A stretch of 55,206 nt of DNA from NCBI GenBank assembly GCA_934572335.1, contig CAKTKU010000014.1:1-55206 (forward strand). The letters are read 5' to 3'. The position numbers were made by a program, and so were the translations under genes. Within the stretch, counting starts at the first letter, position 1, and each line of letters starts with the position of its first letter. This DNA comes from an uncultured Oscillospiraceae bacterium (lineage in GTDB: Bacteria; Bacillota; Clostridia; Oscillospirales; Oscillospiraceae). Positions 31,479 to 42,501 of this stretch are shown here, in pieces. Below the pieces are notes generated by a model. It had not been told where the DNA came from. It was given only the letters and a program-made list of their open reading frames with translations, and made no database searches.

Positions 31479-31567
31479 TGGCGGAGAGTGAGGGATTCGA
31501 ACCCCCGTGGCGTTGCCGCCTAACGGTTTTCAAGACCGCCCCGTTATGACCGCTTCGGTAACTCTCC
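31479..31567 (-). tRNA. tRNA-Ser (UGA)
   Basis: 89 nt including an encoded CCA. The 7-bp acceptor stem is GGAGAGT/ACTCTCC. The anticodon loop CTTGAAA gives anticodon TGA (31530-31532). It has the long variable arm typical of serine tRNAs, and T-loop GTTCGAATC. It lies directly outside the foreign island. Confidence 0.95.
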
Positions 31568-31624
31568 ATATCATGCCGGGGACTGTCCCAGCTCTGGTAT
31601 TTATATCACATTCGCGCCGCGCTG

Positions 31625-32476
31625 TCAACTCTCGCGCGCAATATGCATCCGCGCCGCGGCAAGGATATTGCGCATGAGCATCGCGCGCGTCATCGGACCG
31701 ACGCCGCCAGGGACAGGCGTGATATACCCCGCCTTCTCCGACACCTCGTCAAAGCACACGTCGCCCGTGAACTTGCCCGTCTCCGGGTCGCGGTTCATCG
31801 CCACGTCGATCACGACCGCGCCGGGCTTGACCATGTCCGCCGTGATGAGCCGCTTATGCCCCGCCGCAACGACGATGACATCCGCCTGCCGCGTGAGCAC
31901 GGCGAGCTCCGGCGTGTGGCTGTGGCAGCAGACGACCGTCCCGTTCGCGCGCAGCATCAGCATCGCCATCGGCTTGCCGACGATATTGCTGCGCCCGACC
32001 ATCACACACAGCTTCCCGTCGAGCGAAATATCATACGCGCGGAACATCTCCATTATCCCCGCCGGGGTGCACGGCAGCAGCACAGGCTTGCCCGTGACGA
32101 TGCGCCCGACGTTCACCGGGTGGAACGCATCCACATCCTTCTCCGGGGATATCGCCTCGATTATCGCGTCCTCATCTATGCTCTCGGGCAGCGGAAGCTG
32201 GACAAGGATGCCGTCTATCTCCGCGTCGGCGTTGAGCCGCGCGATGAGCGAGAGCAGCTCCTCCTGCGTGACAGAGGCGTCATACTTATACTCGCGGCTG
32301 ATGAAGCCGCACTGGGCGCAGTCGCGCTCCTTACTCGTGACATACGTGCGCGAGGCGGGGTCATCCCCGACGAGGACCACGGCAAGCCCCGGCTTTCTAG
32401 GCAGCAGTGCAGCCTCGGCGGCGGTCTGCTCGCGTATGCGCTGCGCCAGCGCCTTGCCGTCTATAAGCACAGCCAT
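31625..32476 (-). CDS. folD: Bifunctional methylenetetrahydrofolate dehydrogenase/cyclohydrolase
   Basis: 283 aa, full length. Y-V-T-S-K-E-R near 49-55 holds the active-site lysine, I-L-V-Q-L-P-L-P near 93-100, V-G-R-S-N-I-V-G-K-P near 162-171 is the NADP loop, and P-V-P-G-G-V-G-P-M-T near 259-268. It interconverts methylene-, methenyl- and formyl-tetrahydrofolate in the cytoplasm. ATG 32476 has GGAGAGGGG upstream; the in-frame extension overlaps the preceding gene and is not used. It follows the dehydratase gene by 40 bp and may be co-transcribed. Confidence 0.95.
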   Translation of the reverse strand: MAVLIDGKALAQRIREQTAAEAALLPRKPGLAVVLVGDDPASRTYVTSKERDCAQCGFISREYKYDASVTQEELLSLIARLNADAEIDGILVQLPLPESIDEDAIIEAISPEKDVDAFHPVNVGRIVTGKPVLLPCTPAGIMEMFRAYDISLDGKLCVMVGRSNIVGKPMAMLMLRANGTVVCCHSHTPELAVLTRQADVIVVAAGHKRLITADMVKPGAVVIDVAMNRDPETGKFTGDVCFDEVSEKAGYITPVPGGVGPMTRAMLMRNILAAARMHIARES

Positions 32477-32516
32477 GTTCCCCTCTCCTTTCGCACGCCG
32501 GGCATTCTGCCCGGGG

Positions 32517-34511
<1,995 letters not shown>

Positions 34512-34645
34512 ACGCGCTCTCCCCTTTCTTTTCAGCCACTCCGGCGCTGTACGCCGATACTATGGCAATTATGTCATATTAACTATATATTTATATCACT
34601 TGCGCGGCATAATGTCAATCTTTTGGGAGGCTTCACAATTTCCGC

Positions 34646-34674
34646 TTTACTTTCAATGTATAAGATGATATTAT
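34646..34674 (+). promoter_or_regulatory. Promoter of the DUF975 gene
   Basis: TTTACT, a 17-bp spacer and TATTAT, 39 bp before the start codon. Confidence 0.5.
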
Positions 34675-34713
34675 TAACTGATACTGATAAAGTAAAAAGG
34701 ATGTGTATAGCAT

Positions 34714-35466
34714 ATGTACATGAACATAGACCGCGCGGAGCTGAAGCTGCGCGCGAAGGGCATGATACGCGGGGCAAAGCCCTCGCCCGTCAGCGTGGGG
34801 CTTTTGTACCTCGCGGTGACGATACTTCTGAGTCTGCTGTCGGCACGGCTGCTGGGCGTGGGGCTGACGCAGAGCGACGTGGAGCAGATACTTTCCCACG
34901 TGCAGAGCGGGCGTTATGACTACGCCATGATGTATATGTCCGACTACATGCCCCCCGCGACATCGTACATCATTGACCTCGCGCTGGAGCTTGTGTCCTA
35001 CATTCTGTCGGCGGGCTTCATCATCTTCCTGCTCAACACCATTCGCAACACCGCCGCATGCTATGAAAACCTGCTGGACGGCTTCGCCATTTTCGGGCGC
35101 GTTATCCTGCTGCAGATAGTCACCGGCATATTCGTGTTTCTGTGGTCGCTGCTGCTCGTCGTGCCGGGCATAATCGCCGCGTACAGATACCGTCAGGCGA
35201 TCTACCTGCTCATCGACCACCCGGAAATGTCCGTGATGGACTGCATCCGCGAAAGCAAGCGCATGATGGCCGGACACAAGTGGGAGCTTTTTGTGCTCGA
35301 TCTGAGTTTCATCGGCTGGGGCTTTCTCTCCAGCCTCGCCATGATCGGATGGCTCGTGCGTATTTACACGACGCCGTACTTCGGGCTGACCTACGCGCTG
35401 TACTACGAGGCGCTGTGCGGGCGCACCGCCGCGGGCTATACCAGCGGAACGACATTTGAAATGTAA
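34714..35466 (+). CDS. DUF975 family integral membrane protein
   Basis: 250 aa with five to six membrane segments. The C-terminal signature H-P-E-M-S-V-M-D-C-I-R-E-S-K-R-M-M then G-H-K-W and F-V-L-D-L-S-F-I-G-W is diagnostic of DUF975. Function is unknown. Start ATG 34714 has AAAAGGA about 11 bases upstream; a second ATG two codons later is possible. Stands alone between terminators. Confidence 0.88.
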   Translation: MYMNIDRAELKLRAKGMIRGAKPSPVSVGLLYLAVTILLSLLSARLLGVGLTQSDVEQILSHVQSGRYDYAMMYMSDYMPPATSYIIDLALELVSYILSAGFIIFLLNTIRNTAACYENLLDGFAIFGRVILLQIVTGIFVFLWSLLLVVPGIIAAYRYRQAIYLLIDHPEMSVMDCIRESKRMMAGHKWELFVLDLSFIGWGFLSSLAMIGWLVRIYTTPYFGLTYALYYEALCGRTAAGYTSGTTFEM

Positions 35467-35474
35467 ACGCAAAT

Positions 35475-35507
35475 ACACCCTCCTGCGCAAGCTGCGCGGG
35501 AGGGTGT
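35475..35507. terminator. Bidirectional terminator
   Basis: A 15-bp stem with one G-U pair (ACACCCTCCTGCGCA with TGCGCGGGAGGGTGT) and a 3-nt loop between the converging DUF975 and RodA-like genes. Confidence 0.7.
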
Positions 35508-35539
35508 CCTTATGTGCGCTTTTTACGTTTTTGGATAAC

Positions 35540-36700
35540 TCAGTACAGCAGTGAGCCGTGCTCCGGCTTTGGCTTGAACTTTGTGCCTGAGACAAGTCCC
35601 ATTGCGCCGAACATCGTGACCATGGATGAGCCGCCGTAGCTGAAAAATGGCAGCGTGATGCCGATAACAGGCGTGATGCCGACGCACATGCCGATGTTGA
35701 TGAACGTCTGGAACGCGACAGCGGCGGTGACGCCCATGCACATGAGCATGTCGAACGTGCGCCCCGCGTGCAGCCCGATATAGGCGCAGTGCACAATGAT
35801 GATCGTCAGCAGCAGAATGACGATGATGCAGCCGATCATGCCGAAATTTTCCCCAATACAGGAGAAGATAAAGTCCGTGTGCTTGCCGGTGAAGACCGAG
35901 GCGCGGTGCCCCTCCTCCACGCCGGTGAGCCGCCCGGAGGCGAGGGTCAGCTTGCTCTGCGTCGTCTGCCACGTGATGCCCCAGCCGTCGGGGTCGACCG
36001 ACGGGTCATACGGCGCGACAAGGCGCTGCTTCTGATAGTCCTTCAAAAAATACGTCCACAGCAGCGGTATCGCCGCCGCAACGGCGGCACCGCCGACCGC
36101 GAACCAGTAGAGCCGCACGCCGAGCACGAAGAACATGACAAGGAAGATGGAGATAAGTATAGTGGCACTGCCAAGGTCGCCGGAGACGACGACGATCATG
36201 CCGAACACGACGACGAAGTGCCCCGCCATCTGCACCACAGACGTGAAGGAGTTGATGTCCTTATATTCCTTGAGGTAGGTCATCTGCTTGGCGGAGACGA
36301 TTATGTACAAGACCTTTATGACCTCGGACGGCTGAATTCCGATACCGGCGAAGCGTATCCAGCTCTTGTTGCCGGTGCCGTCGTCCTGTCCGAGGACCAC
36401 CAGCGCGATGATCAGCAGCACGTTAATCACGCACAGCGCCTTCCACTGCTCGCCCAGCAGGTCGGAGTCTATGACCGTGAGGAGCACGAACATGCCGATG
36501 CCGAGGAACATTGAGAACACCTGAATGAAGACATACTTTCCGGGATTCTCCATATTCGCCCAGCCGCCCTCGGACATGCCCGTGACGGCCTTGTCGATGG
36601 CAATGATGCCGTAGATGGAGCAGATGATGCACATGACGAGCAGGAATATGTCCGCCCGCTGGAAGAAAATTTTAATAAATGGCTTTATTTTCTTTATAAT
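35540..36700 (-). CDS. RodA/FtsW/SpoVE family glycan polymerase
   Basis: SEDS family with about ten membrane segments. Motifs: I-Q-P-S-E-V-I-K near the middle, S-G-D-L-G-S-A, and G-E-N-F-G-M-I-G-C and F-F-S-Y-G-G-S-S near the end. It polymerises lipid II with a partner class B PBP, or acts in cortex synthesis if SpoVE-like. The first ATG (36634) falls inside the first membrane helix. The family's N-terminus (K-K-I-K-P-F-I-K-I-F-F-Q-R-A-D-I-F-L-L-V) is encoded in frame upstream, with no ATG, GTG or TTG there. An ATT at 36700, seven bases after AAAGG, is the best start, giving 386 aa. If wrong, the protein starts at 36634 with 364 aa. Confidence 0.85.
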   Translation of the reverse strand: MIKKIKPFIKIFFQRADIFLLVMCIICSIYGIIAIDKAVTGMSEGGWANMENPGKYVFIQVFSMFLGIGMFVLLTVIDSDLLGEQWKALCVINVLLIIALVVLGQDDGTGNKSWIRFAGIGIQPSEVIKVLYIIVSAKQMTYLKEYKDINSFTSVVQMAGHFVVVFGMIVVVSGDLGSATILISIFLVMFFVLGVRLYWFAVGGAAVAAAIPLLWTYFLKDYQKQRLVAPYDPSVDPDGWGITWQTTQSKLTLASGRLTGVEEGHRASVFTGKHTDFIFSCIGENFGMIGCIIVILLLTIIIVHCAYIGLHAGRTFDMLMCMGVTAAVAFQTFINIGMCVGITPVIGITLPFFSYGGSSMVTMFGAMGLVSGTKFKPKPEHGSLLY

Positions 36701-36801
36701 AACACCGCCTTTCAGCGAAAAAACCGCATTTTCGTCACATTGGCTGAGATATGCCCAAAAACCGCTGTGCGTACAGAGGGTATTTTAGCACATAATTGCT
36801 C

Positions 36802-36830
36802 TTTACGCAATGGAACTGACGGTGTATAAT
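36802..36830 (+). promoter_or_regulatory. Promoter of the tsaE-tsaB operon
   Basis: TTTACG, a 17-bp spacer and TATAAT, 55 bp before the tsaE start. Confidence 0.65.
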
Positions 36831-36885
36831 ATTACGAATTTAGAAACAAAATGGATCACTGTGTGCACAAAGGGGTGAAGCGGCA

Positions 36886-37311
36886 ATGGCAGAATATATT
36901 TCCGCGAGTGAGCACGAGACCGAGGATATAGGCGCGGCTTTCGCCGCAGGGCTGCCCGGCGGCACCGTCGTGGCAATGTACGGCGACCTCGGCGCGGGCA
37001 AGACCGCGTTCGTGCGCGGCATGGCGCGCGGGATGGGGCTTGACTGCCGCGTGTCCAGCCCGACGTTCACCATCGTCAACGAATATCTCGGCGAGCGCGA
37101 GCTCATCCATTTCGATATGTACCGCCTGTCGGACGCGGACGAGCTGTTCGACATCGGCTGGGAGGACTACCTCAACCGCGGCGCGGTGTGCGCCGTGGAG
37201 TGGAGCGAGAACGTGCAGGACGCATTCTTCGGCGACGAGACCGTCGTGCGCATTGAAAAGCTCGGCGACAGCCGGAGGAAGATAACGATAGAGGAGGGTG
37301 GAAAATGCTGA
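36886..37311 (+). CDS. tsaE: tRNA t6A synthesis ATPase TsaE
   Basis: 141 aa, full length. The P-loop G-D-L-G-A-G-K-T lies at 33-40, S-S-P-T-F-T-I-V-N-E-Y near 57-67, and H-F-D-M-Y-R-L near 74-80. It is the ATPase of the TsaB-TsaD-TsaE complex that makes threonylcarbamoyl-adenosine at tRNA position 37. Overlaps tsaB by seven bases. Confidence 0.95.
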   Translation: MAEYISASEHETEDIGAAFAAGLPGGTVVAMYGDLGAGKTAFVRGMARGMGLDCRVSSPTFTIVNEYLGERELIHFDMYRLSDADELFDIGWEDYLNRGAVCAVEWSENVQDAFFGDETVVRIEKLGDSRRKITIEEGGKC

Positions 37312-38021
37312 TACTCTCTTTTGAATCCTCGGCGAAGGCCGCGTCCGCGGCGCTGGTGCGCGACGGGGCGCTCGTGTCGCAGTACACGCAGTGCAGCGCG
37401 CTGACGCACAGCCGCACGCTGCTGCCCATGGCAGAGGATCTGCTGAAAAATGCGGAGACGACGCTGGACGCGGTGGATGTGCTTGCCGTGGCGCACGGTC
37501 CGGGATCGTTCACGGGGATACGCATAGGCGTGTCCGCGGTGAAGGGGCTGGCATGGGCGGCGGACAAGCCCTGCGTCGGCGTTTCGACGCTGGAGGCGAT
37601 GGCGTGGCACGGTCTGGCGCGCGGCGGATATATATGCTGCGTGATGGACGCGCGGCGCAGTCAGGTCTATAACGCCATTTTCGAGATAAAGGACGGACGC
37701 CCCGTCCGCTTGACGGAGGATCGCCCGATCGCGCTGGCGGAGCTTGCCGGGGAGGTGCGCGCACTTGGCGCGCCGGCATTCCTCGTGGGCGACGGCACGG
37801 CGCTGACGAAGAAATATTTCGACGAAAACGGCATTGCCTCCACTGCCGCGCCGGATAACCTTGTCTGGCAGGACGCATGGGGCGTTGCAATGGCGGCGCA
37901 GGACAAGGAGCCGGGGAACGCGGACGCTCTGCTGCCCGTATATCTGCGCCTTTCACAGGCGGAGCGCGAGCGTCAGGCGCGCCTCGCCGCCGAAGCCGCC
38001 AATGAATCTGTTAACTCTTAA
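37305..38021 (+). CDS. tsaB: tRNA t6A synthesis protein TsaB
   Basis: 238 aa, ASKHA fold. Typical start M-L-I-L-S-F-E-S-S, then H-S-R-T-L-L-P-M and G-P-G-S-F-T-G-I-R-I-G near 65-75. It is the scaffold partner of TsaD. Co-translated with tsaE. The usual rimI and tsaD neighbours are not next to it. Confidence 0.94.
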   Translation: MLILSFESSAKAASAALVRDGALVSQYTQCSALTHSRTLLPMAEDLLKNAETTLDAVDVLAVAHGPGSFTGIRIGVSAVKGLAWAADKPCVGVSTLEAMAWHGLARGGYICCVMDARRSQVYNAIFEIKDGRPVRLTEDRPIALAELAGEVRALGAPAFLVGDGTALTKKYFDENGIASTAAPDNLVWQDAWGVAMAAQDKEPGNADALLPVYLRLSQAERERQARLAAEAANESVNS

Positions 38022-38044
38022 TTAATATAAAGGAGAACGTGAAC

Positions 38045-38674
38045 ATGAGCAAAGTATGCGTATTCGACCATCCCCTTATTCAGCACAAGCTGTCTATCCT
38101 CCGCGATGAAAAGACCAGCGTGAAGGAATTCCGCGAGATCGTCTCCGAGATCGCAATGCTGATGTGCTATGAGTCCACCCGCGATCTTCCGCTGGAGGAG
38201 GTCGATGTTCAGACCCCGGTCGCCGTTGCGAAGTGCCATCGCATCGCCGGAAAGAAGCTGGCGATCGTCCCCATTCTTCGCGCAGGTCTCGGCATGGTCG
38301 ACGGTATGGTGAGCATGATGCCCAACGTCAAGGTCGGTCACATCGGTCTGTTCCGCGATCCTGAGACGCTTGAGCCTGTGAAGTACTACTTCAAGATGCC
38401 CGCCGACATTTCCGAGCGCGACGTTATCGTCGTCGACCCGATGCTTGCGACCGGCGGCTCCGCCTCCGCCGCGATCGGCTTCCTCAAGGAGGCCGGTGCA
38501 CAGCACATCAAGCTCATGAGCATCATCGGCGCGCCCGAGGGTGTTGAGCGCATGCAGAAGGATCACCCCGACGTCGACATTTATGTCGCCGCGCTGGACG
38601 ATCATCTCAACGACCACGGCTACATTGTCCCCGGTCTCGGCGACGCGGGCGACCGCATCTTCGGCACGAAGTAA
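38045..38674 (+). CDS. upp: Uracil phosphoribosyltransferase
   Basis: 209 aa, full length. H-P-L-I-Q-H-K-L-S near the start, the PRPP-binding loop V-D-P-M-L-A-T-G-G-S-A near 128-138, and the uracil-binding Y-I-V-P-G-L-G-D-A-G-D-R near 192-203. Salvages uracil to UMP. The ATG at 38045 is nine bases after AAGGAG; a GTG at 38039 is too close to it. It follows tsaB by 23 bp and ends in a strong terminator. Confidence 0.95.
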   Translation: MSKVCVFDHPLIQHKLSILRDEKTSVKEFREIVSEIAMLMCYESTRDLPLEEVDVQTPVAVAKCHRIAGKKLAIVPILRAGLGMVDGMVSMMPNVKVGHIGLFRDPETLEPVKYYFKMPADISERDVIVVDPMLATGGSASAAIGFLKEAGAQHIKLMSIIGAPEGVERMQKDHPDVDIYVAALDDHLNDHGYIVPGLGDAGDRIFGTK

Positions 38675-38691
38675 AAAAGCTATATATGCGA

Positions 38692-38725
38692 AAAAATCCC
38701 ACGGACCAAAGCCCGTGGGATTTTT
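38692..38725. terminator. Bidirectional terminator after upp
   Basis: A 13-bp stem (AAAAATCCCACGG / CCGTGGGATTTTT) with an 8-nt loop gives T-runs both ways. Confidence 0.88.
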
Positions 38726-38730
38726 CATGC

Positions 38731-39870
38731 TTATTCCTTTGTGTCCTCCGCCACGTCAACGAGCACCCATGAGCTGTTGTCGGGCAGATAGTTCTCGACG
38801 ACCGGCACAAGGCGGTCATTGACCTTGCCGTTGCCGATATAGTCCTTTATATCGTCGACATTATAGGGATAGGCGAACTTGTCCGTGCGCAGATATACGC
38901 GGTCATATATCTTCATAAAGAGCCGCGCATCCTGCCCGTTGTCGTCCGCGCGGACGAGGGCGGGCTTCGTGTCGCAGTAGATGGACAGCTTGCCCGTCCT
39001 GTCGTCAAGCTGGTTGGCGACGTAGATGGCAAAGCCGCACACGGCGGTCTTGGTGCTGGCCGTGGTGGACAGCTCGCGCGTGTAGATGACCTCAAGCGGC
39101 TCGGCAAACACGGGGTGCGCCACATCGGCAAGGATGACCTCGTCAAAGCCCATGGCATACAGCTCGCGCGCGAGCTGCACGATATAGTTCCTCACGCTGA
39201 GGTTATAGGGGTCGAGCCACGTGCCTATATCGTCAATGATGTTGCCGTTGTTGTCGCCGCGGCGGAGCGTGACCGTCGTGCTGCGCGAGGCGAACAGCTC
39301 GTCAACACAGCAGCTTATCTGCGCGGCGAGATAGATGCCCTTGTTGTCCTCTTTTATCTGGGTGATAAGGTCGGGCATGGCGGCGGTCTGGTCTGACGGA
39401 ATTGTCAGCCCGTAGCTGAGCGCCATATCCGACTGCGAGTCCCACATGAGCTGGCCGCTGCGCGGCTTCATCTCCAGCACAAGTCCGTTGCCCTGCGACA
39501 GTCGCGCCGTATACTCCTTGAGCTTTTCCGCCGTCAGGTCGGTATACGGCACGAATATCGCGCGAAACTCCGGCACATCCGTCCCGGCTGTCGCCGTGAT
39601 GTACGAATAGTCCGGCTGGTCGTAGATGACGTCGGTGTCGACTGTGTCAAAAACGCGCACCTCGTTGCCGGAGCTGTCGATCGTGGTCTTGCCGTCGCTG
39701 AGGATGGGCAGCTCGACATTCACGCCGTCCTTGGTGATGACCGCGTACTTCTGCATGCCGTAGAACAGCACCACGATCAGCATTATCACGCCCAGCGTGA
39801 TCGCCGACGGGACGAGCGCATAGTTTCTTTTCTTGCGCCGCCCCTTGTAAAATTCCAAATTTCTTGCCAA
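38731..39870 (-). CDS. Membrane-anchored glycoside-hydrolase-like (DUF4015) protein
   Basis: 379 aa. Basic cytoplasmic start (R-R-K-K-R), one membrane span (about 19-42), then an extracellular barrel-like domain. W-L-D-P-Y-N-L-S-V-R-N-Y-I and G-F-D-E-V-I-L-A-D-V near 230-265 match the DUF4015 putative glycosyl hydrolase pattern, though the usual D-Y-I-R-F-P is replaced by A-D-V-A-H-P, so activity is uncertain. TTG start with AGAGGA nine bases upstream. It is followed on the other side by a CoA-transferase gene reading into it, 58 bp away. Confidence 0.72.
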   Translation of the reverse strand: MARNLEFYKGRRKKRNYALVPSAITLGVIMLIVVLFYGMQKYAVITKDGVNVELPILSDGKTTIDSSGNEVRVFDTVDTDVIYDQPDYSYITATAGTDVPEFRAIFVPYTDLTAEKLKEYTARLSQGNGLVLEMKPRSGQLMWDSQSDMALSYGLTIPSDQTAAMPDLITQIKEDNKGIYLAAQISCCVDELFASRSTTVTLRRGDNNGNIIDDIGTWLDPYNLSVRNYIVQLARELYAMGFDEVILADVAHPVFAEPLEVIYTRELSTTASTKTAVCGFAIYVANQLDDRTGKLSIYCDTKPALVRADDNGQDARLFMKIYDRVYLRTDKFAYPYNVDDIKDYIGNGKVNDRLVPVVENYLPDNSSWVLVDVAEDTKE

Positions 39871-39927
39871 AGTAAAGTTCCTCTTTTGTCTCTATGGGCT
39901 TTTGCCCTATGGGGTTCTCCCCGCAGA

Positions 39928-41232
39928 TCAGATCATCATGCCGCGCTTTTTCGCCTCGAACGTCAGCTCATCGCGGAAGTCCGGGTGCGCGATGGCGATG
40001 AGGTTTGCCACGCGCTTGGAGAGCGGCAGACCGCGCAGCTGCGCGATGCCGTACTCCGTGACGATGTAGTCCACATCGTTCTTGCTGGTGGTGACGACAG
40101 CGCCGGGCGTGAGCGTGGGCTGAATCTTGCTGACCGTGCCGTTCTTCGCGGTGGACGTGAAGGCGATGAAGCTCTTGCCGCCTCTGGACTGGCACGCGCC
40201 GCGCACGAAGTCCACCTGTCCACCGGTGCCGGAGAGGTGCCTTGTGCCGATGCTCTCGGCGCACACCTGCCCCATGAGGTCGACCTCGACCGCGGCGTTG
40301 ATGGAGATCATATTGTCATTCCTGCAGATGACGTTGGGATCGTTGACGTAGTCCACGGGCAGAATGGCGATGCCGGGGTTGTCGTCGATGAAGTCATATA
40401 TGCGTTTCGAGCCGAAAGCGAACGTTGTGACGCACTGCCCACGGTGTATCTGCTTTTTGCTGTTGTTGACCGCGCCGCACTCTATAAGCTCGATCATGGA
40501 GTCGACAAACATCTCGGTGTGGATGCCGAGGTCGTGCTTTGCCTTGAGCGCCATGCCGGTCGCGTCGGGGATCGTGCCGACGCCGAGCTGTATGCACGCG
40601 CCGTCGGGTATCTGCTCGGCGATGAGATTGCCGATGGTGACGGACACATCGTCAAGCTTCACAGGCGGCAGCACAGGCAACTCGTGGTTATTCTCGACTA
40701 TCGCGTCCACCTGGCTGACGTGCACCTGAAGCCCGCAGACGGCGCGGGGCTGACGGTCGTTGACGACGACGAACACGCGCTTTGCCTTGTCCAACTTCGC
40801 CTCGCTCATCGACGAGACTGTGGAGAGGCTGAAATAGCCGTGCTTATCCATCGGGGAGACCTCCGTGATGAACACGTCGTAGTCATAGAGGCGGCGGACA
40901 TTGCCGGGGATGTCGCGGTAATAGGTGGGGATAAAGTCGGCATAACCGGCGTTCACCGCCTTGCGCGCATACCCGCCGGTGAACCACGACACACCGTTGA
41001 ACTTCCCGTTGAGTTCGGGGTCGGCGTAGCATTCCAGCGGCTCAACGTCGAGCAGGGTGTCGATCTTCACGCCGGATATCTCGCCCGCCTTCGCGCGCGC
41101 GGCAATGGCGCTGACGAGTGCGGCGGGGTGCGCCGCGGCGGCATCCATGCCTATCATCCACCCGCTCTCTACCTTTGCGGCGGCGTCGCTGAGACTCATG
41201 AGCTTGTTTGCATATATCGCCTTGTAATCCAT
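39928..41232 (-). CDS. Acetyl-CoA hydrolase/transferase family, 4-hydroxybutyrate CoA-transferase-like
   Basis: 434 aa. The catalytic glutamate that forms the CoA-thioester intermediate is predicted at E240 in G-I-H-T-E-M-F, close to E238 of the Clostridium aminobutyricum enzyme. CoA-binding glycine motifs are G-V-G-T-I-P-D-A near 217-224 and S-G-T-G-G-Q-V-D-F. It moves CoA between acyl-CoA and a free acid (acetate, butyrate or 4-hydroxybutyrate; exact pair not decidable). Cytoplasmic. Last gene of the minus-strand run from the sporulation block. Confidence 0.88.
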   Translation of the reverse strand: MDYKAIYANKLMSLSDAAAKVESGWMIGMDAAAAHPAALVSAIAARAKAGEISGVKIDTLLDVEPLECYADPELNGKFNGVSWFTGGYARKAVNAGYADFIPTYYRDIPGNVRRLYDYDVFITEVSPMDKHGYFSLSTVSSMSEAKLDKAKRVFVVVNDRQPRAVCGLQVHVSQVDAIVENNHELPVLPPVKLDDVSVTIGNLIAEQIPDGACIQLGVGTIPDATGMALKAKHDLGIHTEMFVDSMIELIECGAVNNSKKQIHRGQCVTTFAFGSKRIYDFIDDNPGIAILPVDYVNDPNVICRNDNMISINAAVEVDLMGQVCAESIGTRHLSGTGGQVDFVRGACQSRGGKSFIAFTSTAKNGTVSKIQPTLTPGAVVTTSKNDVDYIVTEYGIAQLRGLPLSKRVANLIAIAHPDFRDELTFEAKKRGMMI

Positions 41233-41281
41233 TTCTCTTTTGCTTCCTTTCCGTGTATTTATATGTTTATATTGAATTCTC

Positions 41282-41719
41282 TTATTTACGACGGCGGCGC
41301 GTGCCGCGGTCGGCGTACATGCGGCTGTCGGCGATCCTGCTGTCCGACTCCTGCATGAATTTTTTCAGTCTGTCCTCAAACGCGCGGTCGGCGCTGGGCG
41401 GGTCTGGCAGCTGTGCATCCCCGCGTGCGGGCGTGCTCCGGCTCGGCTGGCGCGGCGGGGCATCGCGCCGTGGTGCGGCCGGGCTTTCCGCCGCCTGCCT
41501 GACGGAGAGATTTATCTTCCCGTCCTTGGCGATGCTCAGCACGCGCACCTTCACCGTCTGCCCGACGGTGAGATAATCCCCCACCTCGTTGACATAGGTG
41601 TTCGCCACCTCCGAAATGTGCACGAGCCCGCTCCTGCCCTCAGGCAGGGCGACAAACGCGCCGAATTTCGTTATCCCAGTGACCTTGCCCTCCACAACAG
41701 CGCCAACCTCAAGCCCCAT
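41282..41719 (-). CDS. yabR: S1-domain RNA-binding protein (YabR-like)
   Basis: 145 aa. N-terminal S1 domain (about 1-73: G-A-V-V-E-G-K-V-T-G-I-T-K-F-G-A-F-V, G-L-V-H-I-S-E-V) followed by a Pro/Arg-rich disordered linker and a basic tail. Its ATG overlaps the divIC stop (TAATG). The yabP-yabQ-divIC-yabR order is the conserved one of spore formers. RNA target unknown. Confidence 0.9.
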   Translation of the reverse strand: MGLEVGAVVEGKVTGITKFGAFVALPEGRSGLVHISEVANTYVNEVGDYLTVGQTVKVRVLSIAKDGKINLSVRQAAESPAAPRRDAPPRQPSRSTPARGDAQLPDPPSADRAFEDRLKKFMQESDSRIADSRMYADRGTRRRRK

Positions 41720-42027
41720 TACGCACTCCCGTCTGCCGCGGGCTCTTCGTCCGCGGCGGCATTTATAAAATAGAATATTTTCTCTCCCGGCATCACGAGC
41801 CCGAGCCGCTCGCGCGCAAGGCGTTCCATTCCCTCGTCGGTCTGCGCGCTCTCCAGCTTTGCCTCGAGCGCGAGCTTTTCCGTCCTTGCGCGCTCATACT
41901 CCTCCGCCAATTCGGCGGCGGTGTTCTCGGCCTGCGCCGCCTCCCTCACGGAGGTGACGAAAAGCGCGAGCGAATAAACGAGCAGCGCGAGCGCAACGAT
42001 GCGCAGAAGTGTAAGGCGGGTCTGCAT
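41719..42027 (-). CDS. divIC: Septum formation initiator DivIC/FtsB family
   Basis: 102 aa: one membrane span (about 5-24) then a coiled coil (about 30-70, Glu/Ala/Leu-rich), then R-L-G-L-V-M-P-G-E-K near 78-87, which is characteristic. Part of the FtsL-DivIB-DivIC divisome subcomplex. ATG 42027 has GAGAGG six bases upstream and is preferred to ATG 42042. Confidence 0.9.
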   Translation of the reverse strand: MQTRLTLLRIVALALLVYSLALFVTSVREAAQAENTAAELAEEYERARTEKLALEAKLESAQTDEGMERLARERLGLVMPGEKIFYFINAAADEEPAADGSA

Positions 42028-42098
42028 AGCTTCCTCTCCCATGAATGATCAGATGCGACCTCCGCGCTTTAAAAGCTTTTTCTGGAAGTCAGTATATA

Positions 42099-42500
42099 TC
42101 ATTCTCTCACCTTGTGGAAGAGAAATTTTGTCAAATCTGCGATTTTTTCAATTATATTTTCAAAGCAATGTCTTATCCTTCGCCCCAAGCGTCCGATCAT
42201 CCCGGCCGCGCGGTCGAGCAGCGGGAAAACCGCGTCGCTGAGCGTGTACATATATCCCGCGAAGCCCGCGAGCGTCGCCGCAAGCTCCCACATGCCGAGC
42301 TTCCCGCTGCCAGCGCCCATGGCGAACACGAACGAGAGCGCCCCGCATAAAAGCATATACAGCGCGTCCAGCGCTGCCGCGCCTCCCCGGCCGCTCCTGC
42401 GGCGCAGCGGGCGCAGCACATCGTACAGCACGCCCATCCCCGCGCCCATCACGAACGCCAGCACCAGCCCAAGCGCCTGCGCGCCGACTGCGATCTCCAT
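42099..42500 (-). CDS. yabQ: Spore cortex protein YabQ
   Basis: 133 aa with three to four membrane segments, G-A-G-M-G-V-L-Y-D-V-L-R-P-L-R near 18-32 typical of YabQ, and a basic C-terminus. Needed for spore cortex formation in Bacillus. Only one base separates it from yabP, and it lacks a strong ribosome site of its own, so translation is coupled. Confidence 0.9.
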   Translation of the reverse strand: MEIAVGAQALGLVLAFVMGAGMGVLYDVLRPLRRRSGRGGAAALDALYMLLCGALSFVFAMGAGSGKLGMWELAATLAGFAGYMYTLSDAVFPLLDRAAGMIGRLGRRIRHCFENIIEKIADLTKFLFHKVRE

Positions 42501-42501
42501 C

